Assembly (NCBI RefSeq): GCF_026004075.1
Contig: NZ_BPIK01000001.1
Span: 2,334,041-2,398,040 of the forward strand
Length of the DNA stretch: 64,000 bases
Direction: 5' to 3'
Origin: Meiothermus sp.
Lineage (GTDB): Bacteria; Deinococcota; Deinococci; Deinococcales; Thermaceae
The notes beneath the pieces were generated by a model. That model searched no databases and was not told the DNA's origin. It saw only the letters and a list, made by a program, of their open reading frames with translations. Position numbers and translations under genes: made by a program. Shown here piece after piece: positions 38,559-46,978 of this stretch (positions are counted from its first letter, which is position 1; each line of letters opens with the position of its first letter).

Positions 38559-39494
38559 TCAGCGGAGTGCCTGCGCCCCCTGGTACAGCGCCTGTCCTCC
38601 CTCAATGGATGCTTGGGCGTGACTCGTGGGAACGTAGCTCGAGCCCTGCTTCACCAATAGCCCCATGCGCTCCAGCTTCTTAAGTCGGTCCCCGGCGGAA
38701 CTCTTGGCGATCCCCAGCGCCCGGCTGATCCCCGAGGGGCCGATTGGCCCCTCCGCCGCCAGACGGAGTACTTCCTTATCCCCCTCGGAGAGGAGCAGGG
38801 TGGGTTCCTGTTGACGTTCTTCCGTGCGGGTCGAAATCTCCGACAGGGGTTCGCTCCTGGCTTTCTGTGGAACCGTGGCCGTTTGGACTGCCCGCACCGA
38901 CTGCCTCACCTGGCTGATCTTGGTTTCCACAGCCTCCGCTGAGAGGAGCGTCTCGAGGATAGCTTCGTACTGCGAACGCTCCTGCACCGGATCCACCGCA
39001 GCGCGAAAGGGTTGTGCCTGGACTACAGGCTCCTCGCTCGCTGCAGGGGCTTTGTCAACCACCCGGCTATCGCCGGGAAAAGACGCCACGCTTGACGAAG
39101 CGCGAAGTGTGGCAGTTTGGACCCGGGCCTCGTACATGCTGGAGAGGTTGCCCCAGAAGACCACGAAGGCCCCGATGAGGCTGCCCCAGAAGGCCCAGGC
39201 GGAGTGGATCACCACGTAGGAGAAGCTCATGTAGAAGGTCGCGACCTCCACCGCCAGCGCCAGCGCCCACGAGGCCCGCACCCCCTGGGCCTCGTAGCCC
39301 CGGTAGTAGTGGCGCAGGTGCGAGTAGGAGGAGGCCAGGGCCAGGGCGTACACCAGCACGCCGAAGGCTGCTCCAACCGCGCCGGTCAGGTCTCCACGGA
39401 GGAAGAAGTCCCCCACCACGCGCCCCGTGATGAGCCCGACCACCGGCAGGGCCAAAGCCGCGATAACCGAGAGCAAGGCCGCTTTCCAGTGCAT
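38559..39494 (-). CDS. Membrane protein with C-terminal winged helix-turn-helix
   Basis: The protein is 311 aa. The first 120 residues contain about four membrane spans (LLSVIAALALPVVGLITG, AAFGVLVYALALASSYSHL, WALALAVEVATFYMSFSYVV, WGSLIGAFVVFWGNL). A long polar linker leads to a MarR/IclR-like winged helix (LLLSEGDKEVLRLAAEGPIG, ISRALGIAKSSAGDRLKKLE). It may be a membrane-anchored transcription regulator, or a mobile-element protein that docks DNA at the membrane. Heptamer repeats just upstream may be its site. Confidence 0.7.
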   Translation of the reverse strand: MHWKAALLSVIAALALPVVGLITGRVVGDFFLRGDLTGAVGAAFGVLVYALALASSYSHLRHYYRGYEAQGVRASWALALAVEVATFYMSFSYVVIHSAWAFWGSLIGAFVVFWGNLSSMYEARVQTATLRASSSVASFPGDSRVVDKAPAASEEPVVQAQPFRAAVDPVQERSQYEAILETLLSAEAVETKISQVRQSVRAVQTATVPQKARSEPLSEISTRTEERQQEPTLLLSEGDKEVLRLAAEGPIGPSGISRALGIAKSSAGDRLKKLERMGLLVKQGSSYVPTSHAQASIEGGQALYQGAQALR

Positions 39495-39574
39495 GACACC
39501 ATGTTACAGAGCATATGGAATATAGTGTGCCTTCCTGATGTCGCGGGAATCCAGGGGGCCACTATCGCCAGAAC

Positions 39575-39685
39575 TCCCAACAATCCCAACATTCCCAACA
39601 AGGACATAAATAACGAGTCCTGAACGACATTCCTGGCGTTGGGAGTTTTTGTTTTTTCCAAAAGGGAATTCCCAACATTCCCAAC
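39575..39685. repeat. TCCCAAC heptamer array (9-bp period)
   Basis: TCCCAAC occurs at 39575, 39584 and 39593 (exact 9-bp steps) and again at 39670 and 39679 (also 9 bp apart). One inverted copy lies at 39638. The array ends 80 bp upstream of the membrane winged-helix gene start. It looks like an operator or iteron cluster. The rest of the 39495-40026 gap holds only one weak small ORF. Confidence 0.7.
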
Positions 39686-39774
39686 AGAAGAGACTCTCCG
39701 GAAGAGGAAGATTTTTTTCTCTTCCGGGGAGTCTTCTGTACCAGGGCTCGCTTGGGTGACCGCCAGGAGGTTGC

Positions 39775-39963
39775 TCAGTTCAGGAAGTTCTCCCGCTCCC
39801 ACCTCTCCATCTCGCGACTGCGCCCCAGCAGCTCCCGGCGTAGCCCCAGCAGGAGCCCCACCCGCGCTCCGAAGCGCCAGGCTGCGAGCCACATGGCCCA
39901 GGCCGCCCCCTCCTCCAGGGGGAGTGCGAGTTCAGATTCAACTACGGTAGTCCCAAAGAGCAA
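39775..39963 (-). CDS. Possible 62-aa small protein
   Basis: The frame gives an amphipathic, Leu-rich centre (WLAAWRFGARVGLLLGLRRE) and a charged tail (SREMERWERENFLN). The start is a TTG without a strong ribosome site, so this is a weak call. Confidence 0.3.
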   Translation of the reverse strand: MLFGTTVVESELALPLEEGAAWAMWLAAWRFGARVGLLLGLRRELLGRSREMERWERENFLN

Positions 39964-40026
39964 CTACGGCTGCTCAAATGTTGGCTCAGGGAGGAGGGGT
40001 AATCTAGGGCTTATCTAGGACAGCCC

Positions 40027-40696
40027 CTTTCGCAAAGCCTCCCACAGCGAACTCACTGCCATCGCCTTCTGCATCACTCTCCTGGTCATGAACCTTTACC
40101 GCGGCTACTTTCTCGTTCGAACCGCCTACGCTCACCTCTTTTCCCAAACTCCCCACTACACCTGTCTGGCCCGCTTCTTCAAAAACGCCCATGCCGTCCG
40201 GGCCTTACTGGCCCAACGCCTGATCCAGGCTCAACCCCTCCTACACGTGGTAAACCTCAAATGCCTCTCCCTAGCCCATGGCCACCGTATCCACAGCCTC
40301 AAGCTGCCGGAGGGTGCGGTAGGGGTAGGCCCCTGGGCGCCTTTGCTGGGTTAGGCCTTGATGGCGGTGATGGATGCGCGGGGTACCTTTCATCGCTGGA
40401 CGATCCTACCGGGGAACGCCCGGGAACACTGGGCTTTGGAGCTTTTGGATGGGCTTGCCCCCGTTTTGGGGAACCGAGGGTTTCGCTTTGTACCTGGGGT
40501 ACTGACGCCACCTTACCGGTTGCGGGGAGGGAAGGTGGTTCAGACGGGGTGGCCAGGGTGGATGAGTCGGGTGCGGGGCTGGATAGAGACTCACTTCAGC
40601 GTGCGGGTACGCTCGTTGGATTTGCACCAGATTGAAGCCAGGAGCTACTGGGGCTTGGCGGCCCGGGTGAACCTCATCCCGGTTGATTGTGGCTAG
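40027..40696 (+). pseudogene. Decayed DDE transposase, remnant 1
   Basis: Two frames read TAIAFCITLLVMNLYRGYF ... LARFFKNAHAVRALLAQRL, LAHGHRIHSLKLPEGAVGVG and, after a stop and shift, MAVMDARGTFHRWTILPGNA and LDLHQIEARSYWGLAARVNL. This resembles Thermus-type DDE transposases (family not assigned, IS5/IS982-like). A related remnant is at 60.8-61.4 kb. It is non-functional and abuts the HAD-PRTase gene. Confidence 0.65.
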
Positions 40697-40740
40697 GCGG
40701 TGAGTTTTCCGTAGGTAGAGTGTAATTGGAGGAGCTTGAA

Positions 40741-42054
40741 ATGCCCGTCCTTCTTCACCTTATGTTCGATCTTGACGACACCCTCGTGGCTACCGCGCAC
40801 TTGAAGGACATCCGCGAGAAGCACCTGTCGGATAAGTTCGAGAAAGCCCTTCCCCAACTAAAGCCCTACGTAGGGCTCCTCCCGGCATTGCACTACCTTC
40901 AGGGAAAGGTAAGTTTGAGCGTGGTTACCCGCTCGCCCGGTTGGTACGCCAAGCCAATCCTAAAGCACTGCTTTCCGGACATTCGCTGGAACGCGGTCGT
41001 GACTTATGAGGATGTGGATCGGCATAAGCCTTATCCGGATGCACTTAAGCAGGCGATGCAGACTGTGGGGGTCACAGAATTTTCCCAGGTTGCTTATATC
41101 GGCGATAGTCGGGACGACATTGAAGCGGCTTACCATGCCGGGGTGCGCCCAGTGCTGGCCACCTGGGGTGGCACTCAGGGCGTAACCAACCAGCTACTGC
41201 CCGAGGTAGTTCTGAACAACCCTACCGCATTGTGCGATCTCCCGACTTCCTACACCCGGTATCTGCACGTCCTTGAGGCCTATCTTGCTGAAAAAGATGA
41301 GAAGTGGAAGGAAGCTGGCAACGTCCAACCCACTCGCATCTCCGTTCCCATTCAGGGCAAAGAAATGGTAGTCTGGGTGCTCGGGCGTTACTTTGCTAAG
41401 GAGGGGGTGACGCTCACACTTCACAACAATCACACGCTATCTCAGCAAATCGAGCGCAAAAAAAGCTCTGGTGTTTTCCCGATTGAAGACAGCTGGGTAT
41501 ATGCGATCGCGGCGGTGCTCGGACACATGCAGGTAAAGTACGGGGCTGACTTGGTAACGGTGGTCCCAGCTAAGCCTGGGCGCGACCGCCGTTTAGAGCG
41601 GCTGCTTGAGGTCTACGATAGGAGCACCTATCCCTTCGTAAAACTTGCATCCGCTCCTGATCTCCTAGCTTTTAGTGAAGATGCCCAAACAGTCAAGCAT
41701 GCAACCTCGCCTGAGCGCTACCAGATGGTTAAAGAGGCCATCCGAGCCAAGAACAACCAGCTGGTGGTGGGCGAAAAGGTAGTGCTACTTGACGACGTAT
41801 TAACCACTGGGAGCACGCTGCAGGCCGCCAAGGAAACGCTGATCGAGGCGGGAGCCAGTTCGGTCTACCCCATCGCCCTAGCCAAGAACATCAGCAGGTA
41901 CAGTTTTGAGGTCACCCCAGAGCACAAACTGTGCTCCAAGTGCGGGCGGTTGATGGTTTACCGCAAAAACCGCACCACCGGAAATGTATTTTGGGGGTGT
42001 ACCGGATACCCCGAACATTGCCGGCACACTGAGGACATCCCAATAGCTCGCTAG
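40741..42054 (+). CDS. HAD phosphatase - phosphoribosyltransferase - zinc-finger protein
   Basis: The protein is 437 aa from the ATG at 40741, which follows GGAGGAGC. The HAD domain keeps both Asp of the active site (FDLDDTL, Asp10/Asp12) and YIGDSRDDIEAAYHAG. The middle is a type I phosphoribosyltransferase (VVLLDDVLTTGST near 349, with VVPAKPGRDRR upstream). The C-terminus is a topoisomerase-like zinc finger (CSKCGRLMVYRK ... CTGYPEHC). It is homologous to the C-terminus of the helicase fusion at 27.4 kb, and a DprA homologue follows 43 bp later. Confidence 0.8.
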   Translation: MPVLLHLMFDLDDTLVATAHLKDIREKHLSDKFEKALPQLKPYVGLLPALHYLQGKVSLSVVTRSPGWYAKPILKHCFPDIRWNAVVTYEDVDRHKPYPDALKQAMQTVGVTEFSQVAYIGDSRDDIEAAYHAGVRPVLATWGGTQGVTNQLLPEVVLNNPTALCDLPTSYTRYLHVLEAYLAEKDEKWKEAGNVQPTRISVPIQGKEMVVWVLGRYFAKEGVTLTLHNNHTLSQQIERKKSSGVFPIEDSWVYAIAAVLGHMQVKYGADLVTVVPAKPGRDRRLERLLEVYDRSTYPFVKLASAPDLLAFSEDAQTVKHATSPERYQMVKEAIRAKNNQLVVGEKVVLLDDVLTTGSTLQAAKETLIEAGASSVYPIALAKNISRYSFEVTPEHKLCSKCGRLMVYRKNRTTGNVFWGCTGYPEHCRHTEDIPIAR

Positions 42055-42097
42055 TAACGCTTACTCCATAAGGGCTGATGTTTGGTATGGTGAGGGC

Positions 42098-43081
42098 ATG
42101 CCTGAGCCCAGCGAAGTGACGCGGAAGCTGCTCACCCTGAGCAAATTGAGGGGAGTAGGCGCTTCGAGCCTCCTCAAGCTGGCCCAAGCGGAGGGGTTTG
42201 TCAAGTGGGACTATGACGAGATCGCGTCTAGGTTCCCCAGCATAGGTCGTGCCCTCACGCAAGAGAACCTCAACCAGGCGCAAGCACTCGCCCAGCGCGA
42301 CCTCGCCGCCTGCAAGGCGGACGGCTCGGAGATCATCTCCGTGCTGGATCCCCAGTACCCCCCGCTGCTCCGGCAAACCCCGGACCGACCGGCGCTGCTC
42401 TACGTCAAGGGCAATCTCAAGCCTACCCATCACCGGGCTGTCGCGGTTGTCGGTACCAGAGAACCCACCGAACACGGCAAGGTCATCACCCAGCGCATAA
42501 CGACCTACCTTGGTCAGCAGGGCTGGAGCATAGTGAGTGGCTTGGCCTTGGGGGTGGATGGTATCGCCCACCAGGCAGCTCTAGAAGTGGGAGGGCACAC
42601 CGTGGCCATACTGGCTCACGGGTTGGACACCATCACCCCGAAGTCCCACACCGTGCTGGCCAAGTCCATCCTTGAGGCGGGTGGAGCTTGGGTTAGCGAA
42701 TACGCATATGGAATCCCCCCTTTTGCCCCGCAATACGTCAAACGGGACCGCATTCAGGCTGGTTTAGCCCGAGGGGTGGTATTGATCCAGACCGGACTTG
42801 AAGGAGGAAGCCTCCATGCTAGCCGGGCGGCTTTACGGTATGGGAGGGTGCTAGCTGTCCCCGCTCCAACCAAAACAGACATTGCTGCGGGGGAGGAGAA
42901 GGTACAGGGAGTGCTCAAAATTCTCCAAGGCTCACGTCAGGAAGTGGCCCGCTACTTGCAATGTAATCCGGCAGACCTCGACCGTATCCTAGTAATTCGA
43001 TCCCGCGAGCAGTACCCTCAATTAGAGGATGCCCTCAACGCTATAGGAGAGGGGGTTAATCCACAAAAAGCCTTATTCTAG
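42098..43081 (+). CDS. DprA/Smf-like Rossmann protein
   Basis: This 327-aa protein has an N-terminal helix-hairpin-like part (LSKLRGVGASSLLKLAQ) and the DprA Rossmann domain (AVAVVGTREPTEHGKVI, SGLALGVDGIAHQAALEVGG, AILAHGLDTITPKSH). The usual RNR...GSL segment has become RDRIQAGLARGVVLIQTGLE followed by GGSLHASRAA. TATGGT lies 7 nt before the ATG, so the start is probably leaderless. Pairing with a phosphoribosyltransferase rather than a competence operon suggests a defence role. Confidence 0.82.
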   Translation: MPEPSEVTRKLLTLSKLRGVGASSLLKLAQAEGFVKWDYDEIASRFPSIGRALTQENLNQAQALAQRDLAACKADGSEIISVLDPQYPPLLRQTPDRPALLYVKGNLKPTHHRAVAVVGTREPTEHGKVITQRITTYLGQQGWSIVSGLALGVDGIAHQAALEVGGHTVAILAHGLDTITPKSHTVLAKSILEAGGAWVSEYAYGIPPFAPQYVKRDRIQAGLARGVVLIQTGLEGGSLHASRAALRYGRVLAVPAPTKTDIAAGEEKVQGVLKILQGSRQEVARYLQCNPADLDRILVIRSREQYPQLEDALNAIGEGVNPQKALF

Positions 43082-43089
43082 GCTCATTA

Positions 43090-43560
43090 GCGAGGACAGC
43101 CCGATTCAAACCGACGACTGCCCCCCAAGGGACGGCTGAGGGAGTTTGCTCCAGCCTTTCCCACCCGAGTTATTCGCCTGGGGGAGGCTGACTGGGGGGT
43201 TCAGCCTCAGACCATCATGCTCCGGGGTGACTTGGGCCGTACCCTCAAGGGCACCACCCGAGTGGGCATGATCGGTGGCGCGGGGCTCATCGGGGTAGGC
43301 GGTACGGTGACCAGTACCAAAGGCAGCATCCAGGTGCTCCTCGCCATACCCCCCAGGGGCAAGACCCCATCTCGCTCCTCGGCCCGCCTCCCACCGAGCG
43401 GATCGTCCTACCAAATCAGCGGCTACAGCGTGGCCATCGAGTGCACCGTTCCCGGTAACTTCACTGGTAACGACACCGTCCGCATCGAGACCTGCTTCGG
43501 CAACCTGGAGGTGCGGGTAGGCTTAGCCGTTCGGCTCGATGCACTCAAGACCTGGCGCCG
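43090..43560 (+). pseudogene. Remnant of a beta-rich protein
   Basis: An open frame without a start reads FAPAFPTRVIRLGEADWGVQ and later YSVAIECTVPGNFTGNDTVR and CFGNLEVRVGLAVRLDA, the look of an Ig-like repeat C-terminus as in large kinase-associated proteins. The 43082-43707 gap otherwise has nothing. The evidence is weak. Confidence 0.3.
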
Positions 43561-43707
43561 CTGTCGCTGTCAACTATGCTGCACGAAGCGGTGGTGTGTG
43601 GGACCATTTGTCTTTTTAGGGATTAGCGGGTGCAGTCCAACCACCATCGGGCCGAAACTTCGCACAAGCCCCCTACAGCGAACTTTCCCGGTTAGACTGA
43701 GGGACAA

Positions 43708-44451
43708 ATGGAGAGCGCAACCCCCCTAAAGCTGGCTGAAGTGCGTGGTAAAAAAGCAAGGGCGAACTCTGAACTCGAGGCGGTGATTCGGGAGACGGCC
43801 AGGCTCTGGCGGAAGGCTCACCTGGACTACGACGGGAGCAAGTATGTGGTGGAGCGGGTGCGCCGCCTGATGGAGCTCTCTCCACCTACCAAGCGCCGCC
43901 GGGTGGTGGAAAGGCTTTCCCCGGAAGAGGTCGAGCGTCTGCTCCAGGCGGCTTACCGCATGAACCCCCGCAAGCCGGTCTTTGGCCTGATGCTCAAGAC
44001 CCTCTTCTACACCGGAGTCCGGGTGAGCGAGTTTGTCCACCTGCGGGCTCAGGACATCCACCTGGACGGGGAGGCCCCCTACATTTACGTCCACAAGGCC
44101 AAGAAGGACTCGGTGCGCTACGTGCCCATCCTGCCCGCCCTGGCTCAGGAGCTTCGGGTGCATCTGGCGGGCCGGACGCGGGGCCACCTCTTCGAGTCCA
44201 ACCGCCACGACCGCTACTCGGCTCGCGCCATCCAGAAGCTCATCCAGCAAGCGGCACAGGTCTCGGGGATTGAGAAGCGGGTCTATCCCCACCTGCTGCG
44301 GCACTCGGTGGCACAAACGCTGCTGGATCGGGGGATGCCCCTCGAGCAGCTTCAGAAGTTCCTGGGGCACCAGGATCCCAAGACCACCCAGATCTACGCG
44401 GAGAGTTCGCTCGAGCAGGTTGCGGAAAGTTACCGGCGGGTGTGGGGTTGA
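43708..44451 (+). CDS. Tyrosine recombinase (XerD-like integrase)
   Basis: The protein is 247 aa. All catalytic residues are visible: Arg105 (YTGVRVSE), Lys132/133 (HKAKKDSVR), His195 and Arg198 (PHLLRHS), His221 (FLGHQD) and Tyr230 (TTQIYAES). The N-terminal core-binding part is short (about 65 residues), so it may lack full arm or core binding. It probably integrates a mobile element. An IS5 copy begins 8 bp after its stop. Confidence 0.9.
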   Translation: MESATPLKLAEVRGKKARANSELEAVIRETARLWRKAHLDYDGSKYVVERVRRLMELSPPTKRRRVVERLSPEEVERLLQAAYRMNPRKPVFGLMLKTLFYTGVRVSEFVHLRAQDIHLDGEAPYIYVHKAKKDSVRYVPILPALAQELRVHLAGRTRGHLFESNRHDRYSARAIQKLIQQAAQVSGIEKRVYPHLLRHSVAQTLLDRGMPLEQLQKFLGHQDPKTTQIYAESSLEQVAESYRRVWG

Positions 44452-44459
44452 GATTAGAA

Positions 44460-45320
44460 CCTGCTAACTAGCTGTTCGTAAAAGCTCCACAGTTTTCGCC
44501 CTCATCAGAACTGAGAAGGCCAACCAGTGCCAGCCTCGCAAGGTCTCAGCCAGCCGCTCATAGTCGCGTGCCAGCCTGCGAAACCGGGATGTCCAGGCAA
44601 ACGAACGTTCCACCACCCAACGCTTCGGCAGCAGCACGAATCCTCGTCTAGCACCCTCCACCTTGACCACACACAGGGCGATTCCTTCCGCCTCCGCCGC
44701 TTGTGCTGCCTCTTCTCCGGTGTAACCCTGATCCACAAAGGCCACGGCCACCTGCGCCCCAGTAACTTCCTGTAGCCGTTGGCTCAGTGCCCCCACCTGG
44801 GCCCGTTCCTGTTCGCTGGCCGCCGTCACCACCAAAGCCAGCAGATGGCCCAACGTATCCACCGCCAGGTGAACCTTGCTCCCCTTGCGTCGCTTGTGCC
44901 CGTCATACCCGGCCCGCCCCCCACTTTGCGGGGTGGACTGCAGGGTGCGAGCGTCGTAGATGGCAGCACTGGGGTGGGCGGCTTTGCCCTGGAGCATTCG
45001 CAGGGTCATGCGCAGATCATGTACCAGGTCTTCGAAGACCCCCCGGTTCATCCAGCGGTAGGCTTGCGCCTGAACGATATGGGGGGGTGGGAAGTCGTGG
45101 GGGAGGTAGTCCCATTGAGCACCGGTTCGGACCATCCAACGCAGGGCGTTGAACACTTCGCGCAGGTCATACTTGCGCTGGGGAGCCTCTAGCGGAGCGA
45201 GGGTCAAATAGGGCAGCACCAGGGCCCATTCCTCATCACTGACGTCCGATGGGTAGGTACGACGGTTCATGATCTAAACATAATCGCATGGCCTGATTTG
45301 GGTAAGGTGGTTTGTAGATT
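44460..45320 (-). mobile_element. IS5-family insertion sequence, copy 2
   Basis: It has the same ends as copy 1: AATCTACAAACC at 45320 and GTTAGCAGG at 44460, on the minus strand. It lies directly after the recombinase gene. Flanks (TTAGAA and CTAGTC) show no clean target duplication, unlike copy 1, so recombination after insertion is possible. Confidence 0.85.
44464..45270 (-). CDS. IS5-family transposase, full length
   Basis: This 268-aa protein has the same catalytic motifs as copy 1 ([24 protein letters not shown]) and an intact C-terminus ending [11 protein letters not shown]. It is probably the active source copy. Confidence 0.93.
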   Translation of the reverse strand: MNRRTYPSDVSDEEWALVLPYLTLAPLEAPQRKYDLREVFNALRWMVRTGAQWDYLPHDFPPPHIVQAQAYRWMNRGVFEDLVHDLRMTLRMLQGKAAHPSAAIYDARTLQSTPQSGGRAGYDGHKRRKGSKVHLAVDTLGHLLALVVTAASEQERAQVGALSQRLQEVTGAQVAVAFVDQGYTGEEAAQAAEAEGIALCVVKVEGARRGFVLLPKRWVVERSFAWTSRFRRLARDYERLAETLRGWHWLAFSVLMRAKTVELLRTAS

Positions 45321-45381
45321 CTAGTCGGGTGTGTTAATCCCCATAGACATATCGGTTTATCCGTGTTAAGGTTACAGCGTA

Positions 45382-45588
45382 ATGGCCAACGTCGGTACTG
45401 CAATCGAGTGGACGGATGCCACCTGGAACCCTACCACCGGATGCAACAAGGTCAGTCCAGGGTGCAAACACTGCTATGCCGAGCGCATAACTGAGCGCTT
45501 CTCACAGCATTTCCCCCAGGGATTTCGCTTCACCCTGCACCCCGATTGGCTGATGGAGCCTTACCATATGCTCCGCCCCCCTCACCGG
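45382..45588 (+). pseudogene. DUF5131 (phage Gp37/Gp68) 5' fragment
   Basis: The frame MANVGTAIEWTDATWNPTTG, then CNKVSPGCKHCYAERITERF (C-x6-C-x2-C cluster), is the N-terminus of Gp37/Gp68 family proteins. Similarity stops near DWLMEPYHML and the frame then wanders to 45717. It is truncated, probably where the restriction gene was joined. Confidence 0.7.
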
Positions 45589-45703
45589 AAAAGCCACGCA
45601 ACCTCTACAGGGTGTAATGCGCGATCAGCATTGAGGCCATTGCCTAAGGGCTTTTACACGCCCCTTGACGAAGCCCCTCGTTGGGTTACACTTACACCTC
45701 AGT

Positions 45704-46978
45704 ATGACAGATCATGACCCAATAGAGTCGTTTCTAAGAGATGTGCGGAGAAACTCAGCCCCAGAAAAGGACAGCAAGTGGGAGCTTGATCTTATAAGGC
45801 AATTGGTGAATGAATCTTATAATCTCAAAACCGCTAAGCCGGAGGCCTCACTGGGCCGAATTCTGGCTGCAGCCTTTGATCTTGCAGTATCAGCGGCCTA
45901 CTATAGATACGTAAGTCAAAGGGGGTGGTTTTACTGTCCTTCCCCATCTCCAAGGTTGTACTTTCACTTTACAAATTGTTGTCCTCGGCATGCACTGGAC
46001 AATAGTTTCTACTTTAATAAGTCAAATAAACCAGAGTCTGCGAATATAGGTGAAGTAACCTCGCGAATTCTACGGCGATTTATTAGCGTGCTGTTTGAAA
46101 AAAATAATGTAAAGGCACAGGTTCTAAAGGGGAAGGAACCTATTGACATAGTTATTTTGGAAGATGCCGGTCAAAATCTATTTTTTGGTGAAGTTAAGGC
46201 AGCACCTCTATTGACTCTGCCACTGGCAAAGGACGCAGAGCCGTTTAAGGACGAGGAGGGGAATCTATTGAAGGATCATGATGCTCCAGTCGCTGTTAGC
46301 CCAATCTATAAAACTCCGATAAAGTTATTTGTGCCAAAACGTGATGACAACTCAAAGTGGACTGAACACCTTTTCACCCTTGGTTCTATAGAAAATGAAG
46401 ATGATTCGTTTTGGGGATACCGCTCCCTTCTTTCTCTTTTATCGAGCGATAAAACATTTTTTTCTACATTCTTTGATTTTTGGGACAATGCGTTAACATT
46501 TTATCATCCAAAGCGTAAACAATCTATCTTTTGGCTAACTAATGGATCGGGTGAACCTAATCCCGCACCGCCTCACTGGCCTTCTAGAAAGGGAGGTAAT
46601 GGAAAGAATCCTGAGAGCGTGTCTGATTCTAAGACAAGCGTTGGGATGGATAGGACAGACGATATAAAGAAGGGCATATATCAAATTCTAAAAATTGGAG
46701 TAGAAAACAAACCTTCTAAATCTAAATGGAAGCTTAGACTGGGCATTATATCAAATATCCACGCCGCAAGGCATTTTGAGGAATACTTATCCTCACTTCA
46801 GAATTTGGTATGGACTCTTGATGAAACAGGAAAAGCTCAAAAAGCAAGCGATCTTGATGATAATCACCCACTGTACAACCTATTTGATGGCATAATTACC
46901 TTTACACAGTCGCATATTCGAGACCCTTGGCTAAAGAGTATGTTTGACTTTGAGGCAAAATGGAAGATCCAAAACTAG
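45704..46978 (+). CDS. Probable restriction endonuclease with PD-(D/E)XK motif
   Basis: This 424-aa protein starts at ATG 45704 (MTDHDPIESFLRDVRRN). KEPIDIVILED followed by NLFFGEVKAA (about residues 145-167) is a D...ExK nuclease centre. Base composition is clearly AT-richer than the surroundings (runs of A and T, ATA/AGA codons), so it was acquired. It overlaps the methyltransferase gene by 19 bp, the classic order of a type II restriction-modification pair. Specificity is unknown. Confidence 0.65.
   Translation: MTDHDPIESFLRDVRRNSAPEKDSKWELDLIRQLVNESYNLKTAKPEASLGRILAAAFDLAVSAAYYRYVSQRGWFYCPSPSPRLYFHFTNCCPRHALDNSFYFNKSNKPESANIGEVTSRILRRFISVLFEKNNVKAQVLKGKEPIDIVILEDAGQNLFFGEVKAAPLLTLPLAKDAEPFKDEEGNLLKDHDAPVAVSPIYKTPIKLFVPKRDDNSKWTEHLFTLGSIENEDDSFWGYRSLLSLLSSDKTFFSTFFDFWDNALTFYHPKRKQSIFWLTNGSGEPNPAPPHWPSRKGGNGKNPESVSDSKTSVGMDRTDDIKKGIYQILKIGVENKPSKSKWKLRLGIISNIHAARHFEEYLSSLQNLVWTLDETGKAQKASDLDDNHPLYNLFDGIITFTQSHIRDPWLKSMFDFEAKWKIQN

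Noticed and set aside
38287-38622. 111-codon frame after the helicase operon
   Set aside because: No ribosome site or domain, Pro/Ala-rich translation, and it overlaps the end of the convergent membrane-protein gene.
39386-39892. Minus-strand frame with VGNVGNS and LLGMLGLLGVL repeats
   Set aside because: The repeats are a translation of the TCCCAAC array, and the frame overlaps the start of the membrane winged-helix gene.
43106-43414. Minus-strand 102-codon frame in the gap before the recombinase
   Set aside because: It is the mirror of the degraded beta-rich frame on the plus strand and lacks a start signal.
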